Assembly: GCF_041429775.1 (NCBI RefSeq)
Contig: NZ_CP163421.1
Location: forward strand, 1,947,001 to 2,011,000
Direction: 5' to 3'
DNA from: Glycocaulis abyssi
Lineage (GTDB): Bacteria > Pseudomonadota > Alphaproteobacteria > Caulobacterales > Maricaulaceae
Length of the DNA: 64,000 bases
Shown: positions 9,235-18,719 of the stretch, piece after piece
Numbering within the stretch: the stretch's first letter is position 1
Layout: every line of letters begins with the position of its first letter
Program-made: the position numbers and the translations under genes
The notes under the pieces: model-generated
What the model was told of the DNA's origin: nothing
What the model saw: only the letters and a program-made list of their open reading frames with translations
Databases searched by the model: none

Positions 9235-10638
9235 ATGATCTCCGTCACCAGTCTAGACCAAACCCGGACCCGCCCGAAAGGTGTGCCTTTGCGTATCCTG
9301 CAATCCACGTTCGGACGCCTTGCCGCCCTTATCGCCACGCTGGTCAGCCTGGCGGCGACGGCGGTGTTCCTGATTGCGTATTTCGCCTTCGCCTTCGTGT
9401 CCGACCAGACCTTGCGCCAGCTGGTGGATACCGACGCAGCAGGGCTGGTGGATATCTACTCCATTGAGGGCGAGGCGGGGCTGCGGCGCTCCTTGCAGGA
9501 CCGGCTCGCCTTACGCCCGCTGGAGGGCGAAGGCCCGGTCTATCTGCTGGCCGACCCGCAAGGCGAGCCGCTCGCGGGCAATCTGGCCGGGTGGCCGGAC
9601 GCGTTTTCACTCGATGCCAGCTGGGTGAGCGGCGTGTTCACGGTGGATGGAGAGGCGCTGCCCCTGCTCGGCCGCGCCTTTCTCATGCCGCAGGATTTCC
9701 GCCTGTTCGTTGGCCGCTCCACGACCAGCCAGGCCGAGGCGCTGGCCCGGCTGCGCACGATCTTCACCGCCGGCTTCTTCATCACGCTGACCCTCGGCGT
9801 TGCCGCGGGCCTCGTTGCCGCGGGCTGGATCATGCGCCGGGTAGAACGCCTCAACCGCACCTGTCAGGCGGTGCGTGACGGCGCCATTGACCAGCGTGCG
9901 CCGGGCGCGGACGGGGCTGACGAGTTCGGCCTGCTCTCGCGCAATATCAACGCCATGCTGGACCGGATAGAGCGCCTGATAAGCGCGCAGCGCGACGTCT
10001 CCGACCTCACCGCGCACGAATTGCGTACACCGCTGGTGCGCATCGACCGCACGCTGGCGGAGGCGGGCCATGATCCTGAACGGATCGAACAGGCCCGTGA
10101 GCAGGTGGCGGAGCTGGGCGAGCTCATCAATTCGCTCATGGACATTTCTGCCATCAGCGCGGAGATCGGCGATACGCGCGGGCTGGAGATGCTGGACCTT
10201 GCCGCCCTTGCCCGCTCGGTGACACCGCTCTACGCCGATGTGGCGGGCGAAAAGGGGGCGAGCGTGAAGCTGGACGCGCCCCGCCCGGTGATGATGCGCG
10301 GCAGTCCGGCCCAGCTGGGCCGGCTGATCGCCAACCTTCTCGACAATGCGGTGAAATTCCTGCCCGAAGGCGGCGAGGTGAAACTGATCGTGCGCGAAGG
10401 TCCGGTGCTCATTGTGGAGGACAACGGCCCCGGCGTGCCGCCTGACTGGCGCGAGCGCGTCTTCCTGCGCTTTGCCCGTATCAGCCATGGCGGGCCGCGC
10501 GGGCACGGGCTCGGCCTCTCCTTCGTCCACGCCGTCGTGCGCCGCCACGGCCTGACGGTTGATGTCGAGGATGCGCGGCCCGGCTCGGCAAGACCGGGCG
10601 CACGCTTCATCGTCCGCCCGGCCGGTGATCCGGCATGA
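9235..10638 (+). CDS. membrane sensor histidine kinase (orphan)
   Basis: Two transmembrane segments (about 28-55 and 177-203) flank a roughly 120-residue periplasmic sensor region. A HAMP linker, a HisKA dimerisation helix with the phospho-acceptor His261 in LTAHELRTPLVR, and a HATPase domain with the N box (NLLDNAVKF), G1 box (VEDNGPGVP) and G2 box (GHGLGLSF) follow. A TTG at 9289, with AAAGG 7 bases upstream, is an alternative start and would leave room for a divergent promoter. No response regulator is adjacent. Its stop codon overlaps the start of chrA, so the two genes are translationally coupled and the kinase may sense the same stress the transporter answers; that link is inference. 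Confidence 0.88.
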   Translation: MISVTSLDQTRTRPKGVPLRILQSTFGRLAALIATLVSLAATAVFLIAYFAFAFVSDQTLRQLVDTDAAGLVDIYSIEGEAGLRRSLQDRLALRPLEGEGPVYLLADPQGEPLAGNLAGWPDAFSLDASWVSGVFTVDGEALPLLGRAFLMPQDFRLFVGRSTTSQAEALARLRTIFTAGFFITLTLGVAAGLVAAGWIMRRVERLNRTCQAVRDGAIDQRAPGADGADEFGLLSRNINAMLDRIERLISAQRDVSDLTAHELRTPLVRIDRTLAEAGHDPERIEQAREQVAELGELINSLMDISAISAEIGDTRGLEMLDLAALARSVTPLYADVAGEKGASVKLDAPRPVMMRGSPAQLGRLIANLLDNAVKFLPEGGEVKLIVREGPVLIVEDNGPGVPPDWRERVFLRFARISHGGPRGHGLGLSFVHAVVRRHGLTVDVEDARPGSARPGARFIVRPAGDPA

Positions 10639-11936
10639 GCGCGCCGCCCTCCCTTGCCAGTCTCGCCCGCCAGTTTGCCCGGATCGGTTTTCTGAGCTTT
10701 GGCGGACCGGCTCCGCAGATCGCCATGCTGCACGATCTGGCTGTCGACCGGCAGGGCTGGATCAGTGACCAGGAATTCCTGCGGGCGCTCAATGTCTGCC
10801 ACCTTCTGCCCGGACCGGAAGCCATGCAGCTCGCCACCTGGATCGGCTGGCGCCTTGGCGGGGTACGCGGCGGTCTGATCGCCGGGGGTTTGTTCGTCCT
10901 GCCGGGCGTCATGGTGATTTTCGCGCTATCGGCTCTCTACGCCTATGCGGCAGACCTGACACTGGTCAGCGCCGCTTTCACCGGCGTTCAGGCCGCCGTG
11001 CTGGTCATTCTGGCCAGCGCCGTCGCGCGCCTTGGACAGCGGACGCTGAAATCGGCCGGCAGCCTCGCCATTGCGGGCGGGGCGTTTCTGGCCCTGCTGT
11101 TTGGCCTGCCCTTCCCGGCCATTGTCGTGCTCGCAGGGCTGGCGGGGCTGTGGCTGACACCCAAAGCCGCCACGCCCGATCAACCCGAAGTGGTCTCAGA
11201 CCCAGAAAAGCCAGACCAGATCAGGCGCAGCACGATCACCCTCCTGTCATGGCTGGCACTGTGGCTGGCACCGCTGGCACTGGTGTTTGTGATGCTGGGA
11301 GGCGAGCATCGCCTGACCGAGATCACGGCCTTCTTCTCCTGGCTGGCGATTGTCAGCTTTGGCGGGGCCTATGCGGTACTGGCCTTCATGGCGCAGGCGG
11401 GCGTGGAGCAATATGGCTGGCTGAGCGCGGGCGAGATGGCCGACGGCCTGGCATTGGCCGAATCCACGCCCGGTCCGCTGATACTGGTGACCCAGTTCAC
11501 CGGCTTTCTGGCAGCCTTCCGGGAGGCCGCGCCCTTCACGCCGCTGGTGGCGGGCCTCATGGGGTCGCTGCTGACGGTCTGGGCGGTGTTTGCGCCCTCC
11601 TTCATGGCGATCTTCACGCTCGCGCCATGGATGGAGCGGCTGAACCGGATGCGCACCCTGCAAAGCGCCCTGAACGGTATCTCCAGCGCAGTTGTGGGCG
11701 TTATCGCCAGCCTGGCCGTCTGGTTTGCCACGCAAGTGATGTTTGGCGTGACCGGCGAGATCAGCTTTGGGCCTTTCCGGCTGATAACGCTTGATCCGGC
11801 CAGCATCAATCTGGCCGTGCTCGCCATTGCAGGCGTGTGCGCTGGTCTCGCCTTCACCTTGAAGCGGGGCGTGATGACACTGGTCGCGGCAGGGCTGGCC
11901 ATGGGGCTTGCCCTGCCGCTTGCAGGCATTGTCTAG
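10635..11936 (+). CDS. chrA: chromate transporter, ChrA family (two-domain form)
   Basis: ChrA proteins export chromate from the cytoplasm. This 433-residue protein has both CHR halves: the first with FGGPAPQIAML and the PGPEAMQLATWIG signature, the second with SFGGAYAVLAFM and STPGPLILVTQFTGFLA. About ten to twelve hydrophobic segments are visible and the length is normal for the long-chain family. It starts inside the stop codon of the histidine kinase gene (ATGA overlap) and ends with a 4-base tail-to-tail overlap with the MFS gene. Substrate assignment rests on family membership only; some CHR proteins may carry sulfate or other anions. Confidence 0.85.
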   Translation: MSAPPSLASLARQFARIGFLSFGGPAPQIAMLHDLAVDRQGWISDQEFLRALNVCHLLPGPEAMQLATWIGWRLGGVRGGLIAGGLFVLPGVMVIFALSALYAYAADLTLVSAAFTGVQAAVLVILASAVARLGQRTLKSAGSLAIAGGAFLALLFGLPFPAIVVLAGLAGLWLTPKAATPDQPEVVSDPEKPDQIRRSTITLLSWLALWLAPLALVFVMLGGEHRLTEITAFFSWLAIVSFGGAYAVLAFMAQAGVEQYGWLSAGEMADGLALAESTPGPLILVTQFTGFLAAFREAAPFTPLVAGLMGSLLTVWAVFAPSFMAIFTLAPWMERLNRMRTLQSALNGISSAVVGVIASLAVWFATQVMFGVTGEISFGPFRLITLDPASINLAVLAIAGVCAGLAFTLKRGVMTLVAAGLAMGLALPLAGIV

Positions 11937-13279
11937 GCGACAACCTCGTCTTTGAGGGTGCGTGCCGCGAGGAAGAAGGCGATGGAGGCAATGCCGCCCA
12001 CCCCGCCGAATGTCACCATCGACCAGCGTATCCCTTCAGCCGCGCCCATGGTCTGGGCGAAGATATCGCTGAACGTGCCGACCAGAAGCGGGCCAAGCCC
12101 GAGACCGATCAGATTGATGATGAAGAGCAGAACCGCCGCCGCCGTTGCCCGCGTCTGCGGATGCACAAGGCTCTGCGCGCTGGCAAAGATCGGCCCGTAC
12201 CAGATCGCGCCGGCAAAGACCGGCAAAGCCAGGATCAGGAAGGACAGCGCCACATTGTCCACCAGCATGGCCGCGATGAAGGGGATCACCGTGACGAGGC
12301 CCGCAATCGCCGGCACGGTGGCGTAGCCAGCCACATTCTTGCGCGCTGCCCGGTCGGCCAGCACACCGCCAAGGAAGGTGCCTGCCGCGCCGCACACCCC
12401 GATAATGAGGCCAAGCGCGGTGCCGACAAAGCCTATGGGGCCGAAGCTGACGCCGATCATCTCGTTGACGCTGGCCGCCATTGCGGTGAGGCCCTCGCCG
12501 TGATTGCGCAGATAGAAGGAGCCGTAAAAGGCAATATGGCCGTAGCCGACCATGGCGCTTAAAGCCGCGCCGATGGAAATCCACCAGAAGGATTTTTTCG
12601 ATTTCAGCTCCTTGAGAGCGTCCCCGAAGCTTGGCCCCTTGACCGGGACCACCTTCTTTTCCAGCCCCCGGCGCGGTTCGGGCAGGGTGAGGAAGGCCAT
12701 CACCGCCAGAATGATGCCCGGCGCACCGGCCACGAAGAACGCCGCGCGCCAACCCCAGACATCGGCGATAAGGCCGCCGAGCGCCATGCCTGCCAGCGAT
12801 CCCAGCGGAATACCCATCGAATAGATGGCCAGCGCCGAGGCGCGTTCTTCCTTGGGCGTGTAGTCAGTAATGAGCGAGTGAGCGGGCGGTGAACACCCGG
12901 CCTCGCCCACGCCAACCCCGATACGCGCCAGCAATAGCTGGGTGAAATTGGCGGCCAGTCCGCAGGCAATGGTGAAGGCGCTCCACACCGCCACAGCCAC
13001 CGAGATGATCTTCAACCGATCGGCCTTTTCGGCGTAACGCGCAATCGGAATGCCCAGCACGGTATAGAAGGCGGCGAAAGCCAGGCCGGTGAGCATGCCA
13101 AGCTGCCAGTCAGCCAACCCCAGCTCAATCTTTATCGGCTCGGCGAGGATGTTGACGATCTGCCGGTCGAGAAAATTGAAAATGTAGATGACGAGCAGCA
13201 TGCCGATGGCATAGCGGCGCGCGCCGGGCGCAAGCGGCTGGGTCACCGGAATACCCGGTGGCGGGCTGGCAATGGCCAA
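11933..13279 (-). CDS. MFS transporter (Spinster-like subfamily)
   Basis: A 448-residue, 12-helix major facilitator protein. The N-terminal helix carries IFNFLDRQIVNILAEPIK, and helix 4-5 has GVGVGEAGCSPPAHSLI, features typical of the Spinster-like (sphingolipid-transporter-like) MFS proteins abundant in marine and sphingomonad alphaproteobacteria. The likely start is a TTG at 13279 because GGAGG sits 7 bases upstream and no ATG lies nearby. Substrate is unknown; members are often linked to degradation of hydrophobic or aromatic compounds. Transcribed alone, tail-to-tail with chrA. Confidence 0.85.
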   Translation of the reverse strand: MAIASPPPGIPVTQPLAPGARRYAIGMLLVIYIFNFLDRQIVNILAEPIKIELGLADWQLGMLTGLAFAAFYTVLGIPIARYAEKADRLKIISVAVAVWSAFTIACGLAANFTQLLLARIGVGVGEAGCSPPAHSLITDYTPKEERASALAIYSMGIPLGSLAGMALGGLIADVWGWRAAFFVAGAPGIILAVMAFLTLPEPRRGLEKKVVPVKGPSFGDALKELKSKKSFWWISIGAALSAMVGYGHIAFYGSFYLRNHGEGLTAMAASVNEMIGVSFGPIGFVGTALGLIIGVCGAAGTFLGGVLADRAARKNVAGYATVPAIAGLVTVIPFIAAMLVDNVALSFLILALPVFAGAIWYGPIFASAQSLVHPQTRATAAAVLLFIINLIGLGLGPLLVGTFSDIFAQTMGAAEGIRWSMVTFGGVGGIASIAFFLAARTLKDEVVA

Positions 13280-13376
13280 GGCAGATCCTCCCCTGTGAAA
13301 ACGCGGGCTTTGCCCGTCTGTTAGAAGAAGAGGTTAGAGCGCGTATCGCCCATGTGAAGCCCAATTCGGCAAACTA

Positions 13377-14420
13377 TCAGCCCCGCGGACAGATCAGCAC
13401 ATTGGCATCAAACACGGCGCCCACCACGAACTGATAGCCGAAGGGCGCGCCAACGCTCGATCCGCTCAACTCCTCGCCATGGGTGTAGAGCACGGTCACG
13501 ACCCGGCCGGTCTCGGGATCGACCCGGATCACATGGGAGGGTGCCAGCGCGGCTTCGTCCTCGACATGGGCCAGGAAGTCGAACACGCGCGGATGCGCCC
13601 CGATCCACAAATCCCCGCTCTCATCGATCTCGATATTGTCCGCGCCGGTGCGAACGGGAATGGAGCGGCGATGACGCAGCACGCCGGTTTCCGGGCTGCG
13701 CTCGAATACATTCACGCGGCGGCCCAGAAACTCGGCCACGTAGAGCGTTTCACCGTCAGCCGAGATATTGATGCCGTTGGCGTAGATCATGCCATCAGCG
13801 GCAATACGCCCGGTCTCGCCGTCAAAATAGCTGACACCGGCCAGCGGCAGGCCGAAATAGGCTTCCAGCTGCTGCATGATGCCTGACTGGTAGCGTGAAT
13901 CATTGGTGGCGTAGAACTGGCGCGGGCCCACGGCGACCAGATCGTTGGGCGAAGACAGTTCGGGATAGGCAATGGTCTCGGCGTGGAAGAGCCGCCATTC
14001 ATCATCAATGTCGAAGATTTCGACCGTATGCCCGCCCGCCAGCGGATGATTGATGACGAAGAGGCGCTGGGCGCCGTCCTCGCCGATATAGAGGCTTATC
14101 CCGTGCGGCTGGAAATCGTCCGGCCCGTCGACGCTCGCATAGCGCAGGGTCTGGAACGGATCGGCGATATCAAACGTCCAGATACCGCCCGCTTCCGGGT
14201 TGGCAGAGCGCCGGTCCGCCGCTGACACAAAGACGATGCCCGACTGGGGATGAATGGTCACATCCTCGGTGCCGGGCGCGATCTCCAGGCTCTCGCAACG
14301 CTCGGCCAGACGTGGCTCGTAAGGGGTGAGCATGCCCGATGCCGGCACGATCATGTAGGCGATGCGCGCCAGCGCGATCAGAACCACAAGCCCAATGGCG
14401 ATGAGAATAACGCGGATCAT
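13377..14420 (-). CDS. paraoxonase-like lactonase/arylesterase, membrane anchored
   Basis: A single N-terminal membrane anchor (about 5-23) precedes a six-bladed propeller of the paraoxonase (PON) family. The calcium ligands of human PON1 have clear counterparts: Glu52-Asp53 in GTEDVTIHP, Asn159 in SPNDLVAVG, Asn215 in ANGINIS, and Asp261-Asn262 in GADNIEID. The active-site histidines also match (His106 in PHGIS and His125 in VINHP). PONs hydrolyse lactones, including acyl-homoserine lactones, and aryl esters. The next gene in the same direction encodes a penicillin-acylase-family protein, the other main class of AHL-degrading enzymes. Substrate is inferred. Confidence 0.85.
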   Translation of the reverse strand: MIRVILIAIGLVVLIALARIAYMIVPASGMLTPYEPRLAERCESLEIAPGTEDVTIHPQSGIVFVSAADRRSANPEAGGIWTFDIADPFQTLRYASVDGPDDFQPHGISLYIGEDGAQRLFVINHPLAGGHTVEIFDIDDEWRLFHAETIAYPELSSPNDLVAVGPRQFYATNDSRYQSGIMQQLEAYFGLPLAGVSYFDGETGRIAADGMIYANGINISADGETLYVAEFLGRRVNVFERSPETGVLRHRRSIPVRTGADNIEIDESGDLWIGAHPRVFDFLAHVEDEAALAPSHVIRVDPETGRVVTVLYTHGEELSGSSVGAPFGYQFVVGAVFDANVLICPRG

Positions 14421-14498
14421 GTGGAGCCCTCCCCGGTCGTGTAGACGGTAAAGTTAACGCAAGGCGCGGGAGCTGTCTTGCGGGAAATTGGGGGGGCG

Positions 14499-16667
14499 TT
14501 ACCCCCGCTCTCCCGGCCGGTAGGCCTCCACCGCGCTTTCGCGCACCGCCTCGATGCTCATCGGCACGCGGCGCATCACCTCATCGGCAAAGTCCTGCAT
14601 CTGGCTGGTATAGTGCGGGTCCCCGGGGCGGTTGGACGAGCCGAAATGATGGACCGCCCACAGCGAAAACTCCCCGTCCGCATCCCACTCGGCCAGCATG
14701 ACGAGGCCGTCGCCCGCGACCATGGAGAGCGTGCCGTCGCCATTGCGCTGGCCATAGACCGCGCGCAGCGTGTCCGGCCCGCCCTGCAGCGGCACCGCCA
14801 CATCACCGCGCCGGATGAAATTCACCTCCCGCCATAGCGGATCAAGTCGGCCATGATGCTCGGCGAGATATACTACTGCATCGCGGAACGCCTCATCCAG
14901 CGGCGGCCCGGCCCGGCCGGCAGCCCGCGCGGTACCCACGGGCTGATAGGTCAGGAGCGACAGGGCCGCGTTGCGATTGTCGAAATCGGCCCGTCCGTCC
15001 CATGCCTCGATAATGGCCAGTGCATCGGCCATAAGCGGCTCGTCCGACCAGTCCATACCAAGCAGTTCATCACGCAGTTGCATGGCCTGGCTGTCCTCAT
15101 GGAAGGAATGGTCCCACTTGATGGCCAGAAGCTCATCGCGGCTGATCGTTTCCAGCGCGGCCAGCGCCGTGGTGGCGACAAGGCCGCGATTGGTCATGTG
15201 CGTCTCGATGCCGAATGTGCGCGGGAAATCGCCCTCCCGCGGGTCTTCATCGCCAAGCGTCACCCGGAAGGGGGTGTGGTTGGCGTCCACCACATAGCCC
15301 GCCGCCGGATCAACCATGTGCGGCAGGGCGGAGAAGGGCGCAAATTCGCTCCAGACCAGATCGGAGCGGTCACCGGGGAGAATGCCGCGCCAATCGAGGC
15401 CCGGCTCATCAAGGCGCAGCGGCATGCGGGCATTGTAATAGCGCGCAATGCGCCCGGCGGAATCGCCCACCACCCGGTTGGTATTGCCCATGGCGAGCAT
15501 TTCCATGACTTCTTCGTATTCGGCGAGGGTCTGCGCCCGCATCAGCCGGTAGGTCTGCTCCACGCCGCGAAGATCGCCCTGTGTGGCATGACGGATGGCA
15601 AAGACGCCGCGCTCGGTGCGCAGCACCGTGCCATGGACAGAGCGCTCAATGGGGCGCGTCACCTGAAACGCGAACGGCCCCCAGACATGGACCAGCATGC
15701 GCGCGGTGGAGCGCTCCAGCGGCACGTACTCACCGTCGAGCAGGTAAGTGCGGCCATTGTCGGACAGGGTCAGCTCATAGACATCAATCAGGTCTGGCCG
15801 GTTGATGGTCGCGGCATGGGCCATGCCCGGATTGGCCCCCAGATGCAGCACGGGAACGCCCGGAAACGTACCGCCGGCAAAGTTCAGCCCTTCATCCGAC
15901 ATCATGTGGGTTTCATACCACGCGACCGGCCCTTCAACCGGCTGGTGGGAATTGATGACCACGCGAGTCGCCCCATCGTCCGAGCGAGACGGTGCAACCG
16001 CAATCGCGTTCGAACCGAGCTCGTGTTGCTCGCCCGGCGCGATGAAATGGACCTGAAGCTCCTGCCCGCGCGCGCCGTCGCGCTCCACATCCGGCGCAAA
16101 GAGATCGGTCAGCACATCGCTCATCCCGTAGAAGAGCGGGAAGTAGAAGGCCGCGAGCGCCGCCACATCCCGGCCCGTCACCGGAAAGAGATCACGCACA
16201 CGCTCGTCCGGGTGCAGGGCCGCATAATAGTTCAGACCCGCCGCATAGCCACTGAGCAAGGCGCGCGTGTCGAGCGTGAGCTGGGTCTCGTACTCGGCTG
16301 CGACCAGATCGGTGACGCCCAGCGCCTGTACCAGATAGGCGCCTCTGGCTTCACTCTCGTCAGCGGCCAGCATTTCAGGGCCCAGAGCGGCGCGCAGGGC
16401 ATACTGGATGGTGGGAAAATCGTCTTCCGCATGGGCGTAAGCCAACGCAAAGGCGGCGTCCCCGTCGGTCGCGCCCAGCACGCGCGGCACACCCCATTCA
16501 TCGCGGAAAATTTCCGCCTCGAAATGCATGGCGTCGGCCAGCGCCGCCTGCGTATCAAAGCTGCGCACCTCCAGCGGTACAAGGCGCAAGCCGGCCGCAA
16601 ATGCGCCCGCAACCGCCAGCGCCAGCACCACCGGCACTGCGATGAGAATGATCCGCCCGATGCGCAT
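14499..16667 (-). CDS. penicillin acylase family (Ntn-hydrolase) protein
   Basis: A 722-residue protein with an N-terminal signal or anchor (about 5-26). The family is made as a proenzyme that cleaves itself just before a nucleophilic Ser; here the site is the GSNAIAV motif with Ser219, giving an alpha chain of about 190 residues and a beta chain of about 500. Other family marks are INSHQP, PGVPVLHLGANPGMAHAATIN and YVVDANHTPF. Relatives include beta-lactam acylases and acyl-homoserine-lactone acylases such as PvdQ. GGAGGG just upstream supports the ATG. It likely shares a transcript with the PON-like gene 78 bases downstream. Exact substrate cannot be read from sequence. Confidence 0.87.
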   Translation of the reverse strand: MRIGRIILIAVPVVLALAVAGAFAAGLRLVPLEVRSFDTQAALADAMHFEAEIFRDEWGVPRVLGATDGDAAFALAYAHAEDDFPTIQYALRAALGPEMLAADESEARGAYLVQALGVTDLVAAEYETQLTLDTRALLSGYAAGLNYYAALHPDERVRDLFPVTGRDVAALAAFYFPLFYGMSDVLTDLFAPDVERDGARGQELQVHFIAPGEQHELGSNAIAVAPSRSDDGATRVVINSHQPVEGPVAWYETHMMSDEGLNFAGGTFPGVPVLHLGANPGMAHAATINRPDLIDVYELTLSDNGRTYLLDGEYVPLERSTARMLVHVWGPFAFQVTRPIERSVHGTVLRTERGVFAIRHATQGDLRGVEQTYRLMRAQTLAEYEEVMEMLAMGNTNRVVGDSAGRIARYYNARMPLRLDEPGLDWRGILPGDRSDLVWSEFAPFSALPHMVDPAAGYVVDANHTPFRVTLGDEDPREGDFPRTFGIETHMTNRGLVATTALAALETISRDELLAIKWDHSFHEDSQAMQLRDELLGMDWSDEPLMADALAIIEAWDGRADFDNRNAALSLLTYQPVGTARAAGRAGPPLDEAFRDAVVYLAEHHGRLDPLWREVNFIRRGDVAVPLQGGPDTLRAVYGQRNGDGTLSMVAGDGLVMLAEWDADGEFSLWAVHHFGSSNRPGDPHYTSQMQDFADEVMRRVPMSIEAVRESAVEAYRPGERG

Positions 16668-16770
16668 GAAACCCTCCCCGTTTCGTTTATTGGTGTGTCA
16701 GTGTGCACGCCCGCGCGCACGGCGCAATCTCCCGCTTGCGCCCATCCCCGCCGCATCGCACCATCACGCC

Positions 16771-17187
16771 ATGAGCCATATTGATCCCACCCGCGACGCC
16801 TTCACCCTGTTCAAGGGCCTCGACCGCACCCAGCCGGTTGAGATGCTGAACCTTTTGCGTTTCCGCGAGATCGCCGCCTATCCTGATGACGGCAAGATCA
16901 GCGGAGAGGACGCCTACAAGACCTATGGCCGCGAAAGCGCGCCCGTCTTTGCCCGTGTGGGTGGCAAGATCATCTGGCGCGGCCTGCCGCTGCTCACGCT
17001 GATCGGCCCGGCGGAGGAGCGCTGGGACATGGCCTTCATCGCGGCCTATCCCAGCGCGAATGCGTTCCTGGAAATGGTCACGGACCCGCACTACCAGACA
17101 CATGCCGTGCCGCACCGTCAGGCGGCGGTTGCCGATAGCCGGCTGGTGCGCCATGCACCGCTGCCCGTGGGGGACATGTTCGGCTAG
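16771..17187 (+). CDS. DUF1330 family protein
   Basis: A 138-residue protein starting MSHIDPTRDAF. The ferredoxin-like alpha/beta fold expected of DUF1330 is suggested by EMLNLLRF, a central YKTYGRESAPVFARVGGKI and the C-terminal FIAAYPSANAFLEMVTD segment. No ligand or reaction is established for the family. The frame stays open upstream, but the ATG at 16771 gives the family's normal start. It overlaps the tail of the SerB-like gene on the other strand by 4 bases and is divergent from the acylase gene. Confidence 0.78.
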   Translation: MSHIDPTRDAFTLFKGLDRTQPVEMLNLLRFREIAAYPDDGKISGEDAYKTYGRESAPVFARVGGKIIWRGLPLLTLIGPAEERWDMAFIAAYPSANAFLEMVTDPHYQTHAVPHRQAAVADSRLVRHAPLPVGDMFG

Positions 17188-17855
17188 ACGCCCAGCAGTT
17201 TTGCCAGCTCATCCACGCTGCCTGCATAGGCAGGCGCACGCTGCGCCACCGCTTCGCGGCGCACCACCCCGCCAAAGCCGATAAAGGCATCGGCCCCGCC
17301 GCTGGCAAACGCCTCAAAATCAGTGATGCCATCGCCCACCATGACAGCGAGGTCCGCGCCGGTCAGGCTTTTGAGCGCCGCCGCCACTGGCCCCTTGCCG
17401 CCAGAGCGCGAGAGCGGGTTGTCCCGGTCGAAATCGGTTACCTTGCCGTCTGCATCGAAGACAAAGCGGTTGGCGCGGATATCGCCCGGCATGAAGCCGA
17501 GCGTGGAGAGCGCTGGCCCGAGAAGTTCCAGAAACCCGCCCGATACCGCGAACACGCCATGACCCTTGCCGCGCAAGGCATGGGTCAGCTCGAACATGCC
17601 AGGCGTTATCAGCTCTGCCAGCGCCACCGAGGCCGGCATGATGTCATCGCTGGTAAGCCCGGCTATCGCGATGCGCTGTTCCAGCGATTGCCGGAAATCC
17701 AGCGCGCCCGCCATGCCCTTGTCGGTGATCGCGGCGAGCTCGGCTGCACGCGCCTCGCCGCCCGGCTGGCTGGCGAGCGCGCGGGCCACGGCGAAATCAA
17801 GGCTCTCCACCGACAAAAGCGTGGAATCGACGTCAAAAATGATGATGCGTGCCAT
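17184..17855 (-). CDS. serB: HAD-family phosphoserine phosphatase-like protein
   Basis: HAD phosphatase with motif I FDVDSTLL (nucleophile Asp8, acid/base Asp10), motif II Ser in FAVSGGF, a conserved Lys in GGKGP and motif III MVGDGITDFEA. The arrangement and length of 223 residues match the SerB/plant-type phosphoserine phosphatases that make serine from 3-phosphoserine in the cytoplasm. Other HAD substrates remain possible, so the symbol is provisional. It lies upstream of, and converges by 4 bases on, the DUF1330 gene. Confidence 0.75.
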   Translation of the reverse strand: MARIIIFDVDSTLLSVESLDFAVARALASQPGGEARAAELAAITDKGMAGALDFRQSLEQRIAIAGLTSDDIMPASVALAELITPGMFELTHALRGKGHGVFAVSGGFLELLGPALSTLGFMPGDIRANRFVFDADGKVTDFDRDNPLSRSGGKGPVAAALKSLTGADLAVMVGDGITDFEAFASGGADAFIGFGGVVRREAVAQRAPAYAGSVDELAKLLGV

Positions 17856-17883
17856 CAGCCCCCGTCCCTTGCCGTTACGGAGA

Positions 17884-18552
17884 CTAACCCGCAGCGCTGA
17901 TCCCGGTACCGATAGGGCAGGTCACGCCCGTGCCGCCAATGCCGCAATAGCCAGCCGGATTCTTGGCCAGATATTGCTGGTGATAGTCCTCGGCATAGTA
18001 GAACGGCCCGGCCTCGCGGATCTCGGTCGTGATCGCGCCCTTGCCGGCCTCTTTCAGGGCGGCCCCATAGGCTTTCGCTGATGCCTCGGCGGCTTTTTTC
18101 TGGTCCTTGCTGGTCCAGTAGATGGCGGAGCGGTATTGCGTGCCGACATCATTGCCCTGACGCAGGCCTTGCGTCGGGTCGTGGCTCTCCCAGAACACTT
18201 TGAGGAGCGTTTCGAAGCTGATGCGTTTTGGATCATAGACGACGCGCACCACTTCAGTGTGGCCGGTGCGGCCCGAGCACACTTCCTCATAGGTCGGGTT
18301 GGGCGTGATCCCGCCTGCATAGCCCGCAGCCGTGTTCACCACGCCCGGCAATTGCCAGAATACGCGCTCCACGCCCCAGAAGCAGCCCATGGCGAAAATC
18401 GCCTCTTCATGGCCATCCGGCACGGATGCTTTGAGCGTGCCGCCCTTGACGAAATGGGTGGCCGCCGTCGGCACGGACTGGATACGGCCGGGCAGGGCTT
18501 CGCCTGCCGGTACCAGCTCGGTTTTCCAGCGCGGGTCAGCATTAAGGGCCAT
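17884..18552 (-). CDS. msrA: peptide methionine-S-sulfoxide reductase MsrA
   Basis: MsrA repairs S-methionine sulfoxide in proteins. The catalytic Cys57 is in GCFWGVE, and the family blocks [27 protein letters not shown] and [11 protein letters not shown] follow in order. The ATG at 18552 gives a 222-residue protein of normal length; upstream in-frame codons are less likely. A C-terminal segment [20 protein letters not shown] carries candidate resolving cysteines. No signal peptide is seen, so it should be cytoplasmic. Transcribed in the same direction as the SerB-like gene 28 bases downstream. Confidence 0.93.
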   Translation of the reverse strand: MALNADPRWKTELVPAGEALPGRIQSVPTAATHFVKGGTLKASVPDGHEEAIFAMGCFWGVERVFWQLPGVVNTAAGYAGGITPNPTYEEVCSGRTGHTEVVRVVYDPKRISFETLLKVFWESHDPTQGLRQGNDVGTQYRSAIYWTSKDQKKAAEASAKAYGAALKEAGKGAITTEIREAGPFYYAEDYHQQYLAKNPAGYCGIGGTGVTCPIGTGISAAG

Positions 18553-18719
18553 TGCGATCAATCTCCGGAGCATTGTCTTCCAGCATATAGGCGCTGTGGG
18601 GGAAAACGCCATCGCCGCGTGACAGAACCCTGTCAGGACTGGTCATCAAGCCACCACTATCGCATCGTTATTACGCAGACGGCCTCCGGGCGCCTGTGAC
18701 CGGAGCAAGGGGCTTTACG

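Noticed and set aside
14853-16784. A 643-codon plus-strand open frame antisense to the acylase gene
   Set aside because: No recognisable residues; the acylase on the other strand has a full set of family motifs.
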